DNA of 64,000 bases from Rhizobium brockwellii (lineage in GTDB: Bacteria; Pseudomonadota; Alphaproteobacteria; Rhizobiales; Rhizobiaceae). The position numbers and the translations under genes were made by a program. Within the stretch, counting starts at the first letter, position 1. Each line of letters begins with the position of its first letter. The stretch is taken from assembly GCF_000769405.2 (NCBI RefSeq), contig NZ_CP053439.1, positions 4,324,501-4,388,500 on the forward strand. The letters are read 5' to 3'. Positions 36,990 to 46,514 of this stretch are shown piece by piece. The notes below the pieces were generated by a model. The model saw only the letters and a list, made by a program, of their open reading frames with translations, was not told where the DNA came from and did no database searches.

Positions 36990-38531
36990 TCACTGCGCAG
37001 CCAGCTCCATCACCTTGATCTGCGTTGCTTCGTCGCGATTGAGGAAACCGGTCACGCGTCCCTCGTGCATGACCATGATGCGGTCGCTCATCCCGAGAAC
37101 CTCGGGCATTTCGGACGAGATCATCACCACCGCCACACCGTCTCGCGCCATCTCCGTGACCAGCCGGTGGATTTCCGCCTTGGCGCCGACATCGATGCCA
37201 CGCGTTGGCTCGTCGAGGATGAGTATCCGTGGATTGGTGAGCAGCCAACGCCCGATCAGCACCTTCTGCTGATTGCCGCCCGAAAGATTTTCTACCCGCT
37301 CGTAGAGGTTGGGCGTTTTCACCCGCAATTTTTTTGCCATGTCTTCGCAGGTTGCCTCGACTGCGCCCTGCTGCACGAAGCCACCCTTGACATATCTGTC
37401 CTGCAGAACGGCGATCTGCATATTCTCGAGAATATCGAGGATCAGCAGGCAGCCGGTATCTTTCCGGTCCTCGGTCAGGAACGCCATCCGATTGCGGATG
37501 GCCTCGGTCGGCGAAGAAATGGTCACCGGCTTGCCGTAGAGCTCGATAGAGCCGGAGCTTGCCGGCGTCACCCCAAACAGCGTTTCGGCAACATTCGACC
37601 GGCCGGAGCCGACCAGGCCGGCCACGCCGAGGATTTCGCCGGCCCTGACCTCGAAGGAGACGTTGTTGAATACGCCCTTAAGACAAAGATCCTTGACGGA
37701 GAGCACGACCTCGCCGATCGGCACCTCTTCCTTGGGAAACATCTGGGTGATCTCGCGCCCGACCATCATGCGGATGATGTCGTCGCGGGTGACGTCGGTC
37801 GAGGCATGCGTGCCGATATATCGGCCGTCACGGAAAACGGAGAACTCGTCGGCGATCTCGAAAAGCTCGTTCATCTTGTGGGTGATGTAGACGATGCCGA
37901 TACCCTGGGCCTTGAGGTCGCGGATAATACGGAAAAGATGCTCGACCTCGCGCTCCGTCAGCGCCGAAGTTGGCTCGTCCATGATCAGCACGTCGGAATT
38001 ATAGGAAACCGCCTTGGCGATCTCGACCATTTGCCGGTTAGCGACCGACAGGAACCGGACCTCGATATCGGGATCGATTGCGATATTGAGCCGAGTAAAC
38101 AATTCCTCGGTCATGCGGTGCATCACGCCGTGATCGATGAAACCGAGGCGGTTCTTCGGTTCGCGGCGAATCCAGATATTTTCGGCAACCGTCATGAACG
38201 GCATCAGGTTCAGCTCCTGATGGATCATGGCAATGCCGTTTTCGAGTGCGTCGAGCGGAGATTTCAGCTGGATCTCGATCCCCTTCAGGCGAATATCGCC
38301 CTTATCCGGCGTGTAGATGCCAGCGAGGATCTTCATCAATGTCGATTTGCCGGCGCCGTTTTCGCCCATCAGCGCATGTACGGAGGCGCGCTTCAGCCGG
38401 AACTGCACGTCGTCAAGTGCGACGACGCCAGGAAATTCCTTGCGGACACCCTCAGCGCTCAAGAGATATTCCGCATTCGGGACTGCACCGCTCGCGCGCA
38501 CGGCGGCCATGGTTGTCGGGCTGACGGCCAT
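36990..38531 (-). CDS. CUT2-type sugar/inositol ABC transporter, ATP-binding protein (two domains)
   Basis: 513 residues with two nucleotide-binding domains in one chain, as in RbsA and MglA. The first has Walker [10 protein letters not shown] and Walker [11 protein letters not shown]. The second has a degenerate P-loop GLVGSGRSN and [16 protein letters not shown] with [14 protein letters not shown]. The ATG at 38531 follows GGAGGAG. It lies 35 bases before the permease and 71 bases after the binding-protein gene; that gap holds a strong hairpin. Confidence 0.95.
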   Translation of the reverse strand: MAVSPTTMAAVRASGAVPNAEYLLSAEGVRKEFPGVVALDDVQFRLKRASVHALMGENGAGKSTLMKILAGIYTPDKGDIRLKGIEIQLKSPLDALENGIAMIHQELNLMPFMTVAENIWIRREPKNRLGFIDHGVMHRMTEELFTRLNIAIDPDIEVRFLSVANRQMVEIAKAVSYNSDVLIMDEPTSALTEREVEHLFRIIRDLKAQGIGIVYITHKMNELFEIADEFSVFRDGRYIGTHASTDVTRDDIIRMMVGREITQMFPKEEVPIGEVVLSVKDLCLKGVFNNVSFEVRAGEILGVAGLVGSGRSNVAETLFGVTPASSGSIELYGKPVTISSPTEAIRNRMAFLTEDRKDTGCLLILDILENMQIAVLQDRYVKGGFVQQGAVEATCEDMAKKLRVKTPNLYERVENLSGGNQQKVLIGRWLLTNPRILILDEPTRGIDVGAKAEIHRLVTEMARDGVAVVMISSEMPEVLGMSDRIMVMHEGRVTGFLNRDEATQIKVMELAAQ

Positions 38532-38561
38532 ATCATCTCCTCCGGATACGGGTAGGCGAAA

Positions 38562-38588
38562 AGGATGCGGGCAAAGAGCCCGCATCCT
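38562..38588 (-). promoter_or_regulatory. Intercistronic hairpin between binding-protein and ATPase genes
   Basis: AGGATGCGGGC and GCCCGCATCCT form a perfect 11-bp stem with a five-base loop, 14 bases after the binding-protein stop. No T-tract follows. It probably stabilises the 3' end of the binding-protein message or causes partial termination, giving more binding protein than membrane components. Confidence 0.7.
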
Positions 38589-38602
38589 GTGTGGCGTTCG
38601 CC

Positions 38603-39532
38603 TCAGTTCTTGGTGACGAAGTCCTTGACGTTGGCAGGCGTCACGAGCTGGAAGGGAATGTAGACCTTCTTGTCGATCTTCTCGCCCTTGGCGAGCTTGA
38701 GCGCTGCATCGAGCGAGCCCTTGCCCTGGCCGGCGGCATCCTGGAACACCGTGACGTCGAGATCGCCCGCCTGCATGGCGGCAAGCGCGTCCTGCGTGGC
38801 GTCGACACCGCCGACGACAACCTTGGTCATATCCTTGCCGGCTGCCTTCAGCGCCTGGATGGCGCCGATTGCCATTTCGTCGTTGTTGGCGATCACGGCA
38901 TCGAATTCGATGCCGCTGGAGAGCCAGTTGGTCATCAGGTCGGCGCCCTGGGTGCGGTCCCAGTTGGCCGTCTGCTCTTCGACGATTTCCAGGCCCTTGC
39001 ATTCATCTGTCTTGATGACGTCGTGAACGTCCTGGGTCCGCATGCGCGCAGCCTGGTTGGAGAGCTCGCCCATGATGACGACGGCCTTGCCCTTGCCGCC
39101 GAGAATGCGGCAGATTTCCTTGGTTTCCAGCGTGCCGGATTCCTGCTCGTTGGAAGCGACGAAGGCCTGATTGTCCGGCAGTGTGTCGACGTTGACCGGC
39201 TGACGGTTGACGTAAACCAGCGGAATGCCGGCATCGGCCGCGAGTTTCGACATTGCCGTGGTCGCATCGGTATCGACAGGGTTGACGATGATTGCATCGA
39301 CCTTGGAGGCGATGAAATTCTGGATCTGGCTCTGCTGCTTGGAAACGTCGTTCTGTGCGTCTTCGACCTGCAGCGTCACACCGCTCAGTGTCTTTGCATA
39401 ATCGGTCATGCCGTTGCGCAGAACCGTCAGGAAATTGTCGTCGAATTTCGCCATCGAGACGCCGACAGTTTCCGCGTGAGCCGCCGTCGACATGACGAGC
39501 GCCATCGCAGTGCCCAGGATAAACTTTTTCAT
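38603..39532 (-). CDS. Sugar/inositol (rhizopine-type) ABC transporter, periplasmic binding protein
   Basis: 309 residues with signal peptide [20 protein letters not shown] and a periplasmic-binding fold of the ribose/galactose type (Peripla_BP_4). [24 protein letters not shown] N-terminus, [16 protein letters not shown], and [18 protein letters not shown] are characteristic. The sequence is close to my memory of rhizobial inositol/rhizopine binding proteins (IntA, IbpA, MocB class), but the ligand is not proven. It is the first gene of the three-gene operon, and the probable promoter is in the 375 bases upstream. Confidence 0.93.
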   Translation of the reverse strand: MKKFILGTAMALVMSTAAHAETVGVSMAKFDDNFLTVLRNGMTDYAKTLSGVTLQVEDAQNDVSKQQSQIQNFIASKVDAIIVNPVDTDATTAMSKLAADAGIPLVYVNRQPVNVDTLPDNQAFVASNEQESGTLETKEICRILGGKGKAVVIMGELSNQAARMRTQDVHDVIKTDECKGLEIVEEQTANWDRTQGADLMTNWLSSGIEFDAVIANNDEMAIGAIQALKAAGKDMTKVVVGGVDATQDALAAMQAGDLDVTVFQDAAGQGKGSLDAALKLAKGEKIDKKVYIPFQLVTPANVKDFVTKN

Positions 39533-39907
39533 TTTACTTCCTCCACAAAGCGGTGCCCGGCTGCACCCTCCTCACGCCGGAGCTCCAGGCATTTGCTCTG
39601 AAGCCGCAATTCCCCGCGCCACCTCTCCCGCGGCGCTCCACAAAAACGGAACAAACAAACCGTCAAATCCGTTCTGCGGAATATTCATTCCATTTTCTGG
39701 GAACGGCGTCAAGTCTCTTTAGCGGCGACAGGATATGGATGAGAGCGCAATGCCATGCGGGCTTCAGGACCAACGCCCGCATTGTCGGTGTTGTGAAAGG
39801 CGAAACGAGCATCCATCTATGAGAGGGTCGAAGACAGGCTCACGGCCGCAGGCGCCTTCGACCTCTCGCTGCGACCCAATCATTTGAAGATTTTGGAGAC
39901 AGGACAC
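39533..39907. other. Divergent intergenic region (sugar ABC operon / DUF1993 gene)
   Basis: 375 bases with no supported gene. It must contain promoters for both flanking transcripts. I see no recognised repeat, riboswitch or clear operator in it. Confidence 0.4.
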
Positions 39908-40405
39908 ATGTCCATTTCGATGTATCGCCTCACCGTACCGATGTTCCAGCGCGGCCTCGCCAGCCTGAAAACCTACCTTGACAAGGCCGAAGCCTATGCG
40001 AAGGAAAAGAATATCGATCCTGCCATATTGGTCGCCGCTCGCCTCGCGCCCGATATGCTGCCGCTCTCCGGCCAGTATCAGCGCGCCAGCGACACCGCCA
40101 AATTTGCGCTCGCCCGCCTGACGGCAACCGACGCCCCGAAGTTCGAGGATAACGAAACGACGTTCGACGACCTGCGCGAGCGCCTGGCAAAGACCGACGC
40201 CTATCTCGCCGGCTTCTCCACGCAAGCACTGGAAGGCACAGAAACCCGCCAGATCACCCTGCCGGGGAAGAGTGGTATCGTGCTGCCGGGTGACGAATAT
40301 ATCGCCACCTTCGCCCTGCCGAACTTTTATTTCCACGTCGCGACGGCCCACGCCATCCTGCGTAGCCAGGGTGCGCCGATCGGCAAGCGCGATTATCTCG
40401 GCTAA
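39908..40405 (+). CDS. DUF1993-family protein
   Basis: 165 residues. It starts MSISMYRLTVPMFQRGLASL and is helical, with a DinB-like four-helix layout; ARLAPDMLPLSGQYQRASD and the final NFYFHVATAHAILRSQGAPI followed by KRDYLG are typical of the DUF1993 family. The biochemical role is unknown. The ATG at 39908 is preceded by GGAGACAGGACAC. Monocistronic; its terminator lies inside the end of the convergent sulfatase gene. Confidence 0.85.
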   Translation: MSISMYRLTVPMFQRGLASLKTYLDKAEAYAKEKNIDPAILVAARLAPDMLPLSGQYQRASDTAKFALARLTATDAPKFEDNETTFDDLRERLAKTDAYLAGFSTQALEGTETRQITLPGKSGIVLPGDEYIATFALPNFYFHVATAHAILRSQGAPIGKRDYLG

Positions 40406-40411
40406 GTGATA

Positions 40412-41971
40412 TCAGGGCCGGTGCGTCACCGGCCCTCTTTCCGTCAGTTCGGTATAGGCGAGCGTCTGATCGAGATGGCGTGCTCGGAGCGACAGCAGCT
40501 TCTCGGCATAGTCGAGCCGTATCGCCGCATAGGCCGGATCCGCCGCGACATTGTCGAGCTCCATCGGATCGTCGGCAAGATTGAAGAGCAGCGGCGGCAA
40601 TGCCGTAAAATGCACATATTTGAACCGCGCGTCGCGGATCACCGCGAGATTGCATTCGTTGGACCGCAGCCGGAAATGCTGCTCGGCCTCGCCATGCGCA
40701 ATGTCGCGGAAATCGAATTCCCAGAATGCCGCGTCCCGCCAGCCCTGTCCGCTGCCACCCCTGACAAACGGCATGAGCGACCGGCCATCGAGCCCGTTCT
40801 TCGCGTCGATGCCGAGCCTTTGGCAAAGTGTCGGAAAAATATCGGCAGCGCTGGTGAATTTGTCGACGACCCCACCCGCAGCACTGCTTGCGGGATCGCG
40901 GATCACCAGCGGAATATGATAGCTGCCGTCGAAGAAACCGCCCTTGCCAAGAGTCCAGTGGTCGCCCGCCATTTCGGCGTGATCAGAGGTGAAGACAACA
41001 ACCGTATCGTCCCAGGCGCCCGCATTCTTGAGGGCCTGCCAGATGCGGCCGAGCTGCGCATCGACCTCTGATATCATGCCGTAATAGATCGCCCGGATCG
41101 CGGCGAAATCCTCGGCGTTCCAGCCGCTGAGCGGCCCCGTTGCGCCGTGGATAAAGCTGCCCTTGTCAGCGCGCGGCATGGCATAGGCGAGGTAGGGATG
41201 GCCGACCTGTTCCGCTTCGCGGTTTGTCGCGCGGGCAAAAGCCGGTCCCTCGCCCGGCTTGAACATCCGGTTGAACGGCTCCGGCACAGAGAACGGCGGA
41301 TGCGGACGCAAGAAAGAGACATGCGCAAACCACGGCCCGTCCTGTTCGCCCACCCAGCGAATGAACTCGCTGGCCAGGAAAGCCGTCTGGGTCTCGTCGC
41401 GCGAATAGGCCGGCGCCGCATTTGAAATTTCTCCGGCTCTGGCACCGACGGGAATATGGATATCGCGGCTGACGGCATCGGCATGGCCGCGAGACCTGAG
41501 CCAGGAGAGCCACTGTCTTTCGTGCTCCGGCAGAAGCTGGCGGGCCGTAAAGCCCGGCAGCACGCCTTCGTAGCTCGTCAGATGCGGATCGCCGGCATCC
41601 ATCCCGCGCGGATCGGGCGCCGTATCCGTGTAGCCGAACAGCGTCGGGTCGTATCCCGCCCGCCGGGCGGCCAGGGCCAGATTGTCGAAGCGGGCATCGA
41701 GCGGCGAACCGTTGCGGCAGACGCGGTGGTTCATCTGATAGAGACCGGTATAGAGCGTGGCCCGCGCCGGCGAGCAGGGTGCCGCGCCGGCATAGTGCCG
41801 TCGGAAGAGGGTGCCGTCGCGCGCCAGCGCATCGACACCCGGCGTCTTTACGCAAGCATGACCGACAGCCGACAGGCAATCGCCGCGCCACTGATCCGCC
41901 GTGATCAGCAGGATGTTCGGCCGGCGCGCTTTCACGATGCTGGTTGGCTCAATGCTGGTTGGATTTTGCAT
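40412..41971 (-). CDS. Sulfatase / phosphonate monoester hydrolase family protein
   Basis: 519 residues of the alkaline phosphatase superfamily. PNILLITADQWRGD carries the first metal aspartate pair. The sulfatase motif APCSPARATLYTG (C66-S-P-A-R) marks the cysteine converted to formylglycine, and FTSDHAEMAGDH has the second metal site. GYTDTAPDPRG, FVRPHPPFS-like and FKYVHFTALPPLLFNL segments resemble the R. leguminosarum phosphonate monoester hydrolase, so it may hydrolyse phosphodi- or monoesters as well as sulfates. The cytoplasmic location is likely (no signal peptide). It overlaps the end of galE by 23 bases on the same strand and probably forms an operon with it. Start ATG 41971 has a weak ribosome site. 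Confidence 0.9.
   Translation of the reverse strand: MQNPTSIEPTSIVKARRPNILLITADQWRGDCLSAVGHACVKTPGVDALARDGTLFRRHYAGAAPCSPARATLYTGLYQMNHRVCRNGSPLDARFDNLALAARRAGYDPTLFGYTDTAPDPRGMDAGDPHLTSYEGVLPGFTARQLLPEHERQWLSWLRSRGHADAVSRDIHIPVGARAGEISNAAPAYSRDETQTAFLASEFIRWVGEQDGPWFAHVSFLRPHPPFSVPEPFNRMFKPGEGPAFARATNREAEQVGHPYLAYAMPRADKGSFIHGATGPLSGWNAEDFAAIRAIYYGMISEVDAQLGRIWQALKNAGAWDDTVVVFTSDHAEMAGDHWTLGKGGFFDGSYHIPLVIRDPASSAAGGVVDKFTSAADIFPTLCQRLGIDAKNGLDGRSLMPFVRGGSGQGWRDAAFWEFDFRDIAHGEAEQHFRLRSNECNLAVIRDARFKYVHFTALPPLLFNLADDPMELDNVAADPAYAAIRLDYAEKLLSLRARHLDQTLAYTELTERGPVTHRP
40414..40440 (+). terminator. Terminator of the DUF1993 gene, inside the sulfatase 3' end
   Basis: AGGGCCGGTG and CACCGGCCCT form a perfect 10-bp stem with a three-base loop followed by CTTT. 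It starts nine bases after the DUF1993 stop and overlaps the last codons of the convergent sulfatase gene. Confidence 0.7.
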
Positions 41972-42932
41972 GCCAGTCCCAGGCGGAGCGGATGATCTCG
42001 GACAGATCATACTGCGGCACCCAGCCGAGCACGTCACGCGCCTTGTCGTTATTGGCGACCAGCGTATGCGAATCGCCTTCGCGACGGCCGATATATTCGA
42101 CCGGGAAGGGCCGGTTCGACACGTCCTCGATCGCGCCGAGCAATTCCTTGACTGTCGTGCCGGTGCCGGTGCCGAGGTTGAGCGCGACGGAATCGCCGCC
42201 CTTCAGCAGATATTCGACGGCGCGCACATGTGCATCGGCAAGATCCAGCACATGGATATAGTCGCGCACGCAGGTGCCGTCGCGGGTCTCGTAGTCGCTG
42301 CCGAACACCTTGAAACCCTGGCGGCGGCCGAGCGCCGCGTCGATCGCCAGGGGTATCGCATGCGTTTCTGGCTGATGCCATTCGCCGATCCGGCCCTCGA
42401 AATCGGCGCCGGCCGCATTGAAATAGCGCAGCACCACCGAGCGCAGGCTCCTGTACTGGTCGTAATCGGCAAGCGCCTGCTCGACGATATATTTCGTTCG
42501 CCCGTAGGGATTGATCGGCACCTGCCGGTGCGTCTCGTCGAGCGGCACGCTCTGCGGCAGGCCGTAGGTCGCGCAGGTGGAGGAGAAGACGAAGGCATTG
42601 ATGCCGGCCGCCTGTGCCGCCGAAAGCAGCGTCAACGTGCCGATCACATTGTTTTCGTAAAAGGAAACCGGATCCTTGACCGATTCGCCGACCTCGATCA
42701 GCGCCGCGAAATGCAGGATCGCCGCCGGCTTGTGTTTCGCCAGCACCTCGTCCAGCCGGGCGCGATCGCGAATATCGCCCTCCTCGGCCGGCCCCCATTT
42801 GACGAACTCGCGATGGCCGTTCGAAAAATTGTCGAAGACGACAGGCGTATAGCCCTTGTTCGCCAGGTCGAGGCACGTATGCGAGCCGATATAGCCGGCG
42901 CCGCCGACGACAAGAACCGTTTCACCTGCCAT
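41949..42932 (-). CDS. galE: UDP-glucose 4-epimerase (GalE/ExoB)
   Basis: 327 residues, a short-chain extended dehydrogenase. The NAD-binding GGAGYIGS is at about residues 10-17. The catalytic Y-x3-K (YGRTK) is at about 143-147, and the serine lies in FSSTCATYG. It interconverts UDP-glucose and UDP-galactose for exopolysaccharide and lipopolysaccharide synthesis; rhizobia call the exopolysaccharide-linked copy exoB. AAGGGTGG precedes the ATG. It forms an overlapping pair with the sulfatase family gene downstream. Confidence 0.95.
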   Translation of the reverse strand: MAGETVLVVGGAGYIGSHTCLDLANKGYTPVVFDNFSNGHREFVKWGPAEEGDIRDRARLDEVLAKHKPAAILHFAALIEVGESVKDPVSFYENNVIGTLTLLSAAQAAGINAFVFSSTCATYGLPQSVPLDETHRQVPINPYGRTKYIVEQALADYDQYRSLRSVVLRYFNAAGADFEGRIGEWHQPETHAIPLAIDAALGRRQGFKVFGSDYETRDGTCVRDYIHVLDLADAHVRAVEYLLKGGDSVALNLGTGTGTTVKELLGAIEDVSNRPFPVEYIGRREGDSHTLVANNDKARDVLGWVPQYDLSEIIRSAWDWHAKSNQH

Positions 42933-43198
42933 GCACCACCCTTATTCTTCACGAGAGATGGGAGAAACCTAGACGAGATACACGTCAATAAAAAGAAGGA
43001 ACTGCGATCGCCGTCAACGGACAATACGTCAAATGCCGAAGCCACGCTCGACCGGGTGCGATCCGCCGCCTGCGCATTTGTGCCGGATCAGAAAGAAACA
43101 GGAATTATTCGCGTGATTTGCATAACGGCCCGATCTAATGCGCTTGCACCACCATGTGATGATCAACGGTCCGCAGCCATCAGCCAGGGAGAGCGCGA

Positions 43199-43843
43199 AT
43201 GAGGAAGGCATTGGTCGTTTGGGGCGGCTGGCAAGGTCACGAACCGGAGCAATGCGCCGATATCGTCGCCGATCTCTTACGCGAGGACGATTTTACCGTC
43301 GAGGTGACCGGCGATCTCGGCGTGTTCGGATCTTCGACGCTGGCGAAAGCCGATCTGCTGGTGCCCATCATTACCGGCGAAACGCTCGAAAAGCCTCATG
43401 CCGCTGCCCTGGTCGAAGCCGTGCGCGGCGGTCTCGGACTTGCCGGCCATCACGGCGCACTCGCCACGTCCTTCAAGGAAAGCGCCCCTTTCCGTTATGT
43501 CTCTGGCGTCACCTGGGTCGCCCATCCCGGCAACATCATCGACTTCCGCGTCGCCGTCACCCGCCAGGACGATCCCGTCATGGAGGGCATTCCCGATTTC
43601 GACTATCGTTCGGAGCAATATTATCTCCATTATGATCCGACCGTCGAAATCCTCGCGACCACCACCTTCACCGGCGCCTACGATCCGGCGGCCCGCAATG
43701 TGGTGATGCCCGTCGTCTTCAAGCGCCATTTCGGCGCCGGCCGCATCTTCTATTCCGCCCTCGGCCATGTCGCGGCCGAATTCGACCATCCCTACATGCC
43801 CCTCATCCTGCGGCGTGGCCTGAGCTGGGCCGCACGCCAGTAG
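43199..43843 (+). CDS. ThuA-like protein (trehalose utilisation family)
   Basis: 214 residues of the ThuA family (class I amidotransferase-like fold). It opens KALVVWGGWQGHEPEQCADI, then GLAGHHGALATSF, HPGNIIDFRVAV and YHVHYDPTVE-like segments ending HVAAEFDHPYMPLILRRGL. ThuA proteins take part in sugar oxidation (the thuAB genes in Sinorhizobium), but many copies have no known role. The ribosome site GGGAGAGCG precedes the ATG. It is a single gene divergent from galE. Confidence 0.88.
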   Translation: MRKALVVWGGWQGHEPEQCADIVADLLREDDFTVEVTGDLGVFGSSTLAKADLLVPIITGETLEKPHAAALVEAVRGGLGLAGHHGALATSFKESAPFRYVSGVTWVAHPGNIIDFRVAVTRQDDPVMEGIPDFDYRSEQYYLHYDPTVEILATTTFTGAYDPAARNVVMPVVFKRHFGAGRIFYSALGHVAAEFDHPYMPLILRRGLSWAARQ

Positions 43844-43982
43844 CGCCAGGACGATGCCCGCGGATGAGAATTGGCAGCGACATCCGGACGGCGGCGGCGG
43901 TTAAAGAACGGGCAGCCCCGCCTGATCGGCCGGCATGGGGCCGGCCGCTTGCCGATCGTCGCCCGCGCCATAACTTGCCCGG

Positions 43983-44552
43983 ATGCCGGATCGCTTCACT
44001 TTCTCCCCCGCCACCGCCACCCGCCTGACCGACATAGAAGCGGTCTTCGACGATTGCGCCGACGGCCGGAATTGTCGCTGCGCCTACTGGTATCTCCCGA
44101 ATGCCGACTACAAGGCAGGATGGGGCGAGGGAAATCGCAACTGGTTCCGAAGCCTGCTCACCGAACCGCGCCCGCCCGGCATTCTGGGCTATCATGAAAA
44201 CGAGCCGGCCGGATGGTGCGGTGTCGCGCCGCGCATCGTTTTCGACCGGCTGCGCCGTTCAAAACCCTTTGCGCCGGTCGATGACAGGCCGGTCTGGTCG
44301 ATCAATTGCTTCATCGTCCGCAAGCCGTTCCGGCGGCAGGGATTATCGCAACTATTGCTGAAAAATGCCGTCGAATTTGCGACGGCAAACGGAGCCGAAT
44401 GTCTCGAGGCCTATCCCGTCGACCAAGCAGCCCGCGCTTCGAACGTAGCCGAGCTTTATCCGGGAACGCTCTCGATGTTTCTGGATGCCGGTTTCACCGA
44501 AGTGGCAAGACGCCTGCCGGCAAGACCGGTCGTTCGCCTGGAATGCCGCTGA
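43983..44552 (+). CDS. GNAT-family N-acetyltransferase
   Basis: 189 residues. The acetyl-CoA-binding region is INCFIVRKPFRRQGLSQLLL (the R/Q-x-x-G-x-G/A pattern with RRQGLS), preceded by PAGWCGVAPR. Substrate unknown. Cysteine-rich N-terminal part (DDCADGRNCRCAYWYL), as in a group of small GNAT proteins common in soil bacteria. A direct ribosome site is poor. It is convergent with the DUF2934 gene. Confidence 0.85.
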   Translation: MPDRFTFSPATATRLTDIEAVFDDCADGRNCRCAYWYLPNADYKAGWGEGNRNWFRSLLTEPRPPGILGYHENEPAGWCGVAPRIVFDRLRRSKPFAPVDDRPVWSINCFIVRKPFRRQGLSQLLLKNAVEFATANGAECLEAYPVDQAARASNVAELYPGTLSMFLDAGFTEVARRLPARPVVRLECR

Positions 44553-44585
44553 ATATTTCGGCAACCCAGGGATTGATAATATGGC

Positions 44586-44840
44586 TTAGCGGGCCGCCTT
44601 GATCTGCCGGTCGTTCTCCAAGGTGGGAGCCGCCTCGTCATAGACCCGCATCAGCCGCCCGGCTGCCTTCAGCTTCTCGATGAGATCGTTTCCATCGGGT
44701 GAGGCCTTCGTCAGCTCCAGCTGCACGAACTCCCTCATCGCCTGCGCCCAATGGCTTTCCCCACGCCCATCCGGCCTGCCTTCCGATTCCCATAGTGAAT
44801 AAGCGCGCTGGCTGACCCAGGCGTCTTTATTATGGCTCAT
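44586..44840 (-). CDS. DUF2934-family small protein
   Basis: 84 residues. The N-terminal half has the DUF2934 core, AWVSQRAYSLWESEGRPDGR followed by ESHWAQAMRE, also seen in many short rhizobial proteins. The C-terminal half is charged and helical. No function is known for the family. The ATG at 44840 was preferred over one ten codons upstream because GGGG lies at the usual distance. Confidence 0.82.
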   Translation of the reverse strand: MSHNKDAWVSQRAYSLWESEGRPDGRGESHWAQAMREFVQLELTKASPDGNDLIEKLKAAGRLMRVYDEAAPTLENDRQIKAAR

Positions 44841-45041
44841 AATCAACCCCAGCGAGAAATTTGGAAGCAATATTCGACAAGCAACAAGGTGCCAAAACCG
44901 GCTTTAGGAGTCGTTACGAGGCAGCGTTAGTTTTTAGCTAATCCGAGGTGCCCGAGGGATTATCCCGTGCACACATTCCGGGACCTTGGCCTCGTATCGC
45001 CTGCAGGGTAGGGTCACCCGCAGAAACGACAGCGATGACCG

Positions 45042-46478
45042 ATGGCAGCCAAGACGACACTCAATGCGAAGAATCTCGAATCCCTTGGTGCGCAGCGCCT
45101 TGCCGAGCTGCTGATCGAGGTCAGCATGGGCAGCGCTGCCCACAAGCGACGGCTTCGAATGGAGCTTGCCGGCAATCACGGCGGCGCCGAGGTGGCGCGT
45201 GAGGTGCGAAAGCGGCTTACCAGCATTGCCCGCGCCCGCACCATCATCAACTGGCGCAAAGTGAAAGCGCTGAAGAGCGATCTGGAAACACAGCGCAAGA
45301 CGATCGCAGAGATCGTTGCCGCCGATGATCCCCAGGAGGCGTTCGAACTGATATGGCAGTTCCTGGCACTGGCGAATTCGATCTTTGAGAGATCCAACGA
45401 GAGCAGCGGCTCTGTCATCCAAAGTTTTCATCAGGCTTGCGAGGATGCTGCCGCAATCGCCGCGTCCGCCAGGATCGACTCCAATGTCCTGGCCGAGAAG
45501 GTGTTCAAAGCCGTGCAAGACGATGGTTACGGCCAGTACGACAACCTGATTGCGGCGATGGCGCCGGCTCTCGGCAAGGATGGTCTCGATTGCCTGAAAA
45601 GGCTCTTCGTCCAATGGTCCAAGGAGCCGAAAGACAAGCCGGCTAAGGATGAGCGCAAGGTCATCGGCTGGGGTAGCGCAGGCCCCCTTTACGAAGATGA
45701 GATCTACGGCACGCACCGGGATCTGACGGTGCGCATAGCCTTGCAGGAAATTGCCGACGCCCAGGGTGATGTTGATGCCTACATCGCTCAGCAACCCGAG
45801 AAAGCGCGCAGGATGCCGATGATTGCGGCCGACATCGCCAATCGCCTGGTCTCGGCCGGCCGGGCGAGGGAAGCCCTTGAGGTGCTGAATGAGGTCGATG
45901 CGACAGGCCGGGCCGACATGCCATTCGAATGGCAGCTCGCGCGCGTCGAGACGCTCGAGGCCCTGGGGCGGCGAGAGGAGGCTCAAGCCTATAGATGGAC
46001 GTGCTTCGAGCAGTCGCTGCACGATCAGCATCTCCGCGCCTTCCTCAAGCGACTGCCGGATTTCGACGATCTCGAGGCCGAGGAGAAAGCATTCGGCCAT
46101 GCCCAGGCTTTCCCGGACGTCCATCAGGCACTTGGATTTTTCCTGAATTGGCCGGCACCTGCCGAGGCAGCGAAACTCGTGATGAGGCGGAAGGCGGAAC
46201 TGGATGGCAATCTCTATGAGCTGATGCCGCCGGCGGCCGAAGTTCTGGCGGAGAAACATCCGCTTGCGGCAACCATCCTCTTGCGCTCCATGATCGATTT
46301 CGCGCTCGATAGCGGCCGGTCCAGCCGCTATAAGCATGCGGCGAGGCATCTTGCGGACTGCGCATCGCTTGCGCCTCATATCAATGACTTCGGCAACACG
46401 AGATCCCATGACATCTATGTCGCAGAACTTAAGCGTCGACACGGCAAGAGGCATGGCTTCTGGAGCCTGGTGACCTAA
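45042..46478 (+). CDS. DUF6880-like protein, unknown function
   Basis: 478 residues, mostly helical and without membrane segments or signal peptide. It starts with a helix LESLGAQRLAELLIEVSMGS, then EVRKRLTSIARARTIINWRK, and a repetitive helical middle resembling TPR or HEAT repeats (QPEKARRMPMIAADIANRLV, GRAREALEVLNEV, EALGRREEAQAYRW). I recognise it as a member of a conserved proteobacterial hypothetical family (DUF6880) but cannot assign a role. No operon partner is evident; the DsbA-fold gene follows after 36 bases and may be co-transcribed. Confidence 0.8.
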   Translation: MAAKTTLNAKNLESLGAQRLAELLIEVSMGSAAHKRRLRMELAGNHGGAEVAREVRKRLTSIARARTIINWRKVKALKSDLETQRKTIAEIVAADDPQEAFELIWQFLALANSIFERSNESSGSVIQSFHQACEDAAAIAASARIDSNVLAEKVFKAVQDDGYGQYDNLIAAMAPALGKDGLDCLKRLFVQWSKEPKDKPAKDERKVIGWGSAGPLYEDEIYGTHRDLTVRIALQEIADAQGDVDAYIAQQPEKARRMPMIAADIANRLVSAGRAREALEVLNEVDATGRADMPFEWQLARVETLEALGRREEAQAYRWTCFEQSLHDQHLRAFLKRLPDFDDLEAEEKAFGHAQAFPDVHQALGFFLNWPAPAEAAKLVMRRKAELDGNLYELMPPAAEVLAEKHPLAATILLRSMIDFALDSGRSSRYKHAARHLADCASLAPHINDFGNTRSHDIYVAELKRRHGKRHGFWSLVT

Positions 46479-46514
46479 GTCGCTGCGGATGCTTTACCTT
46501 CAGAGAGGAATCCC

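Noticed and set aside
43927..43947. CGGCCGG/CCGGCCG hairpin between the ThuA and GNAT genes
   Set aside because: Short 7-bp stem in very GC-rich DNA with no T-tract; not convincing as a terminator.
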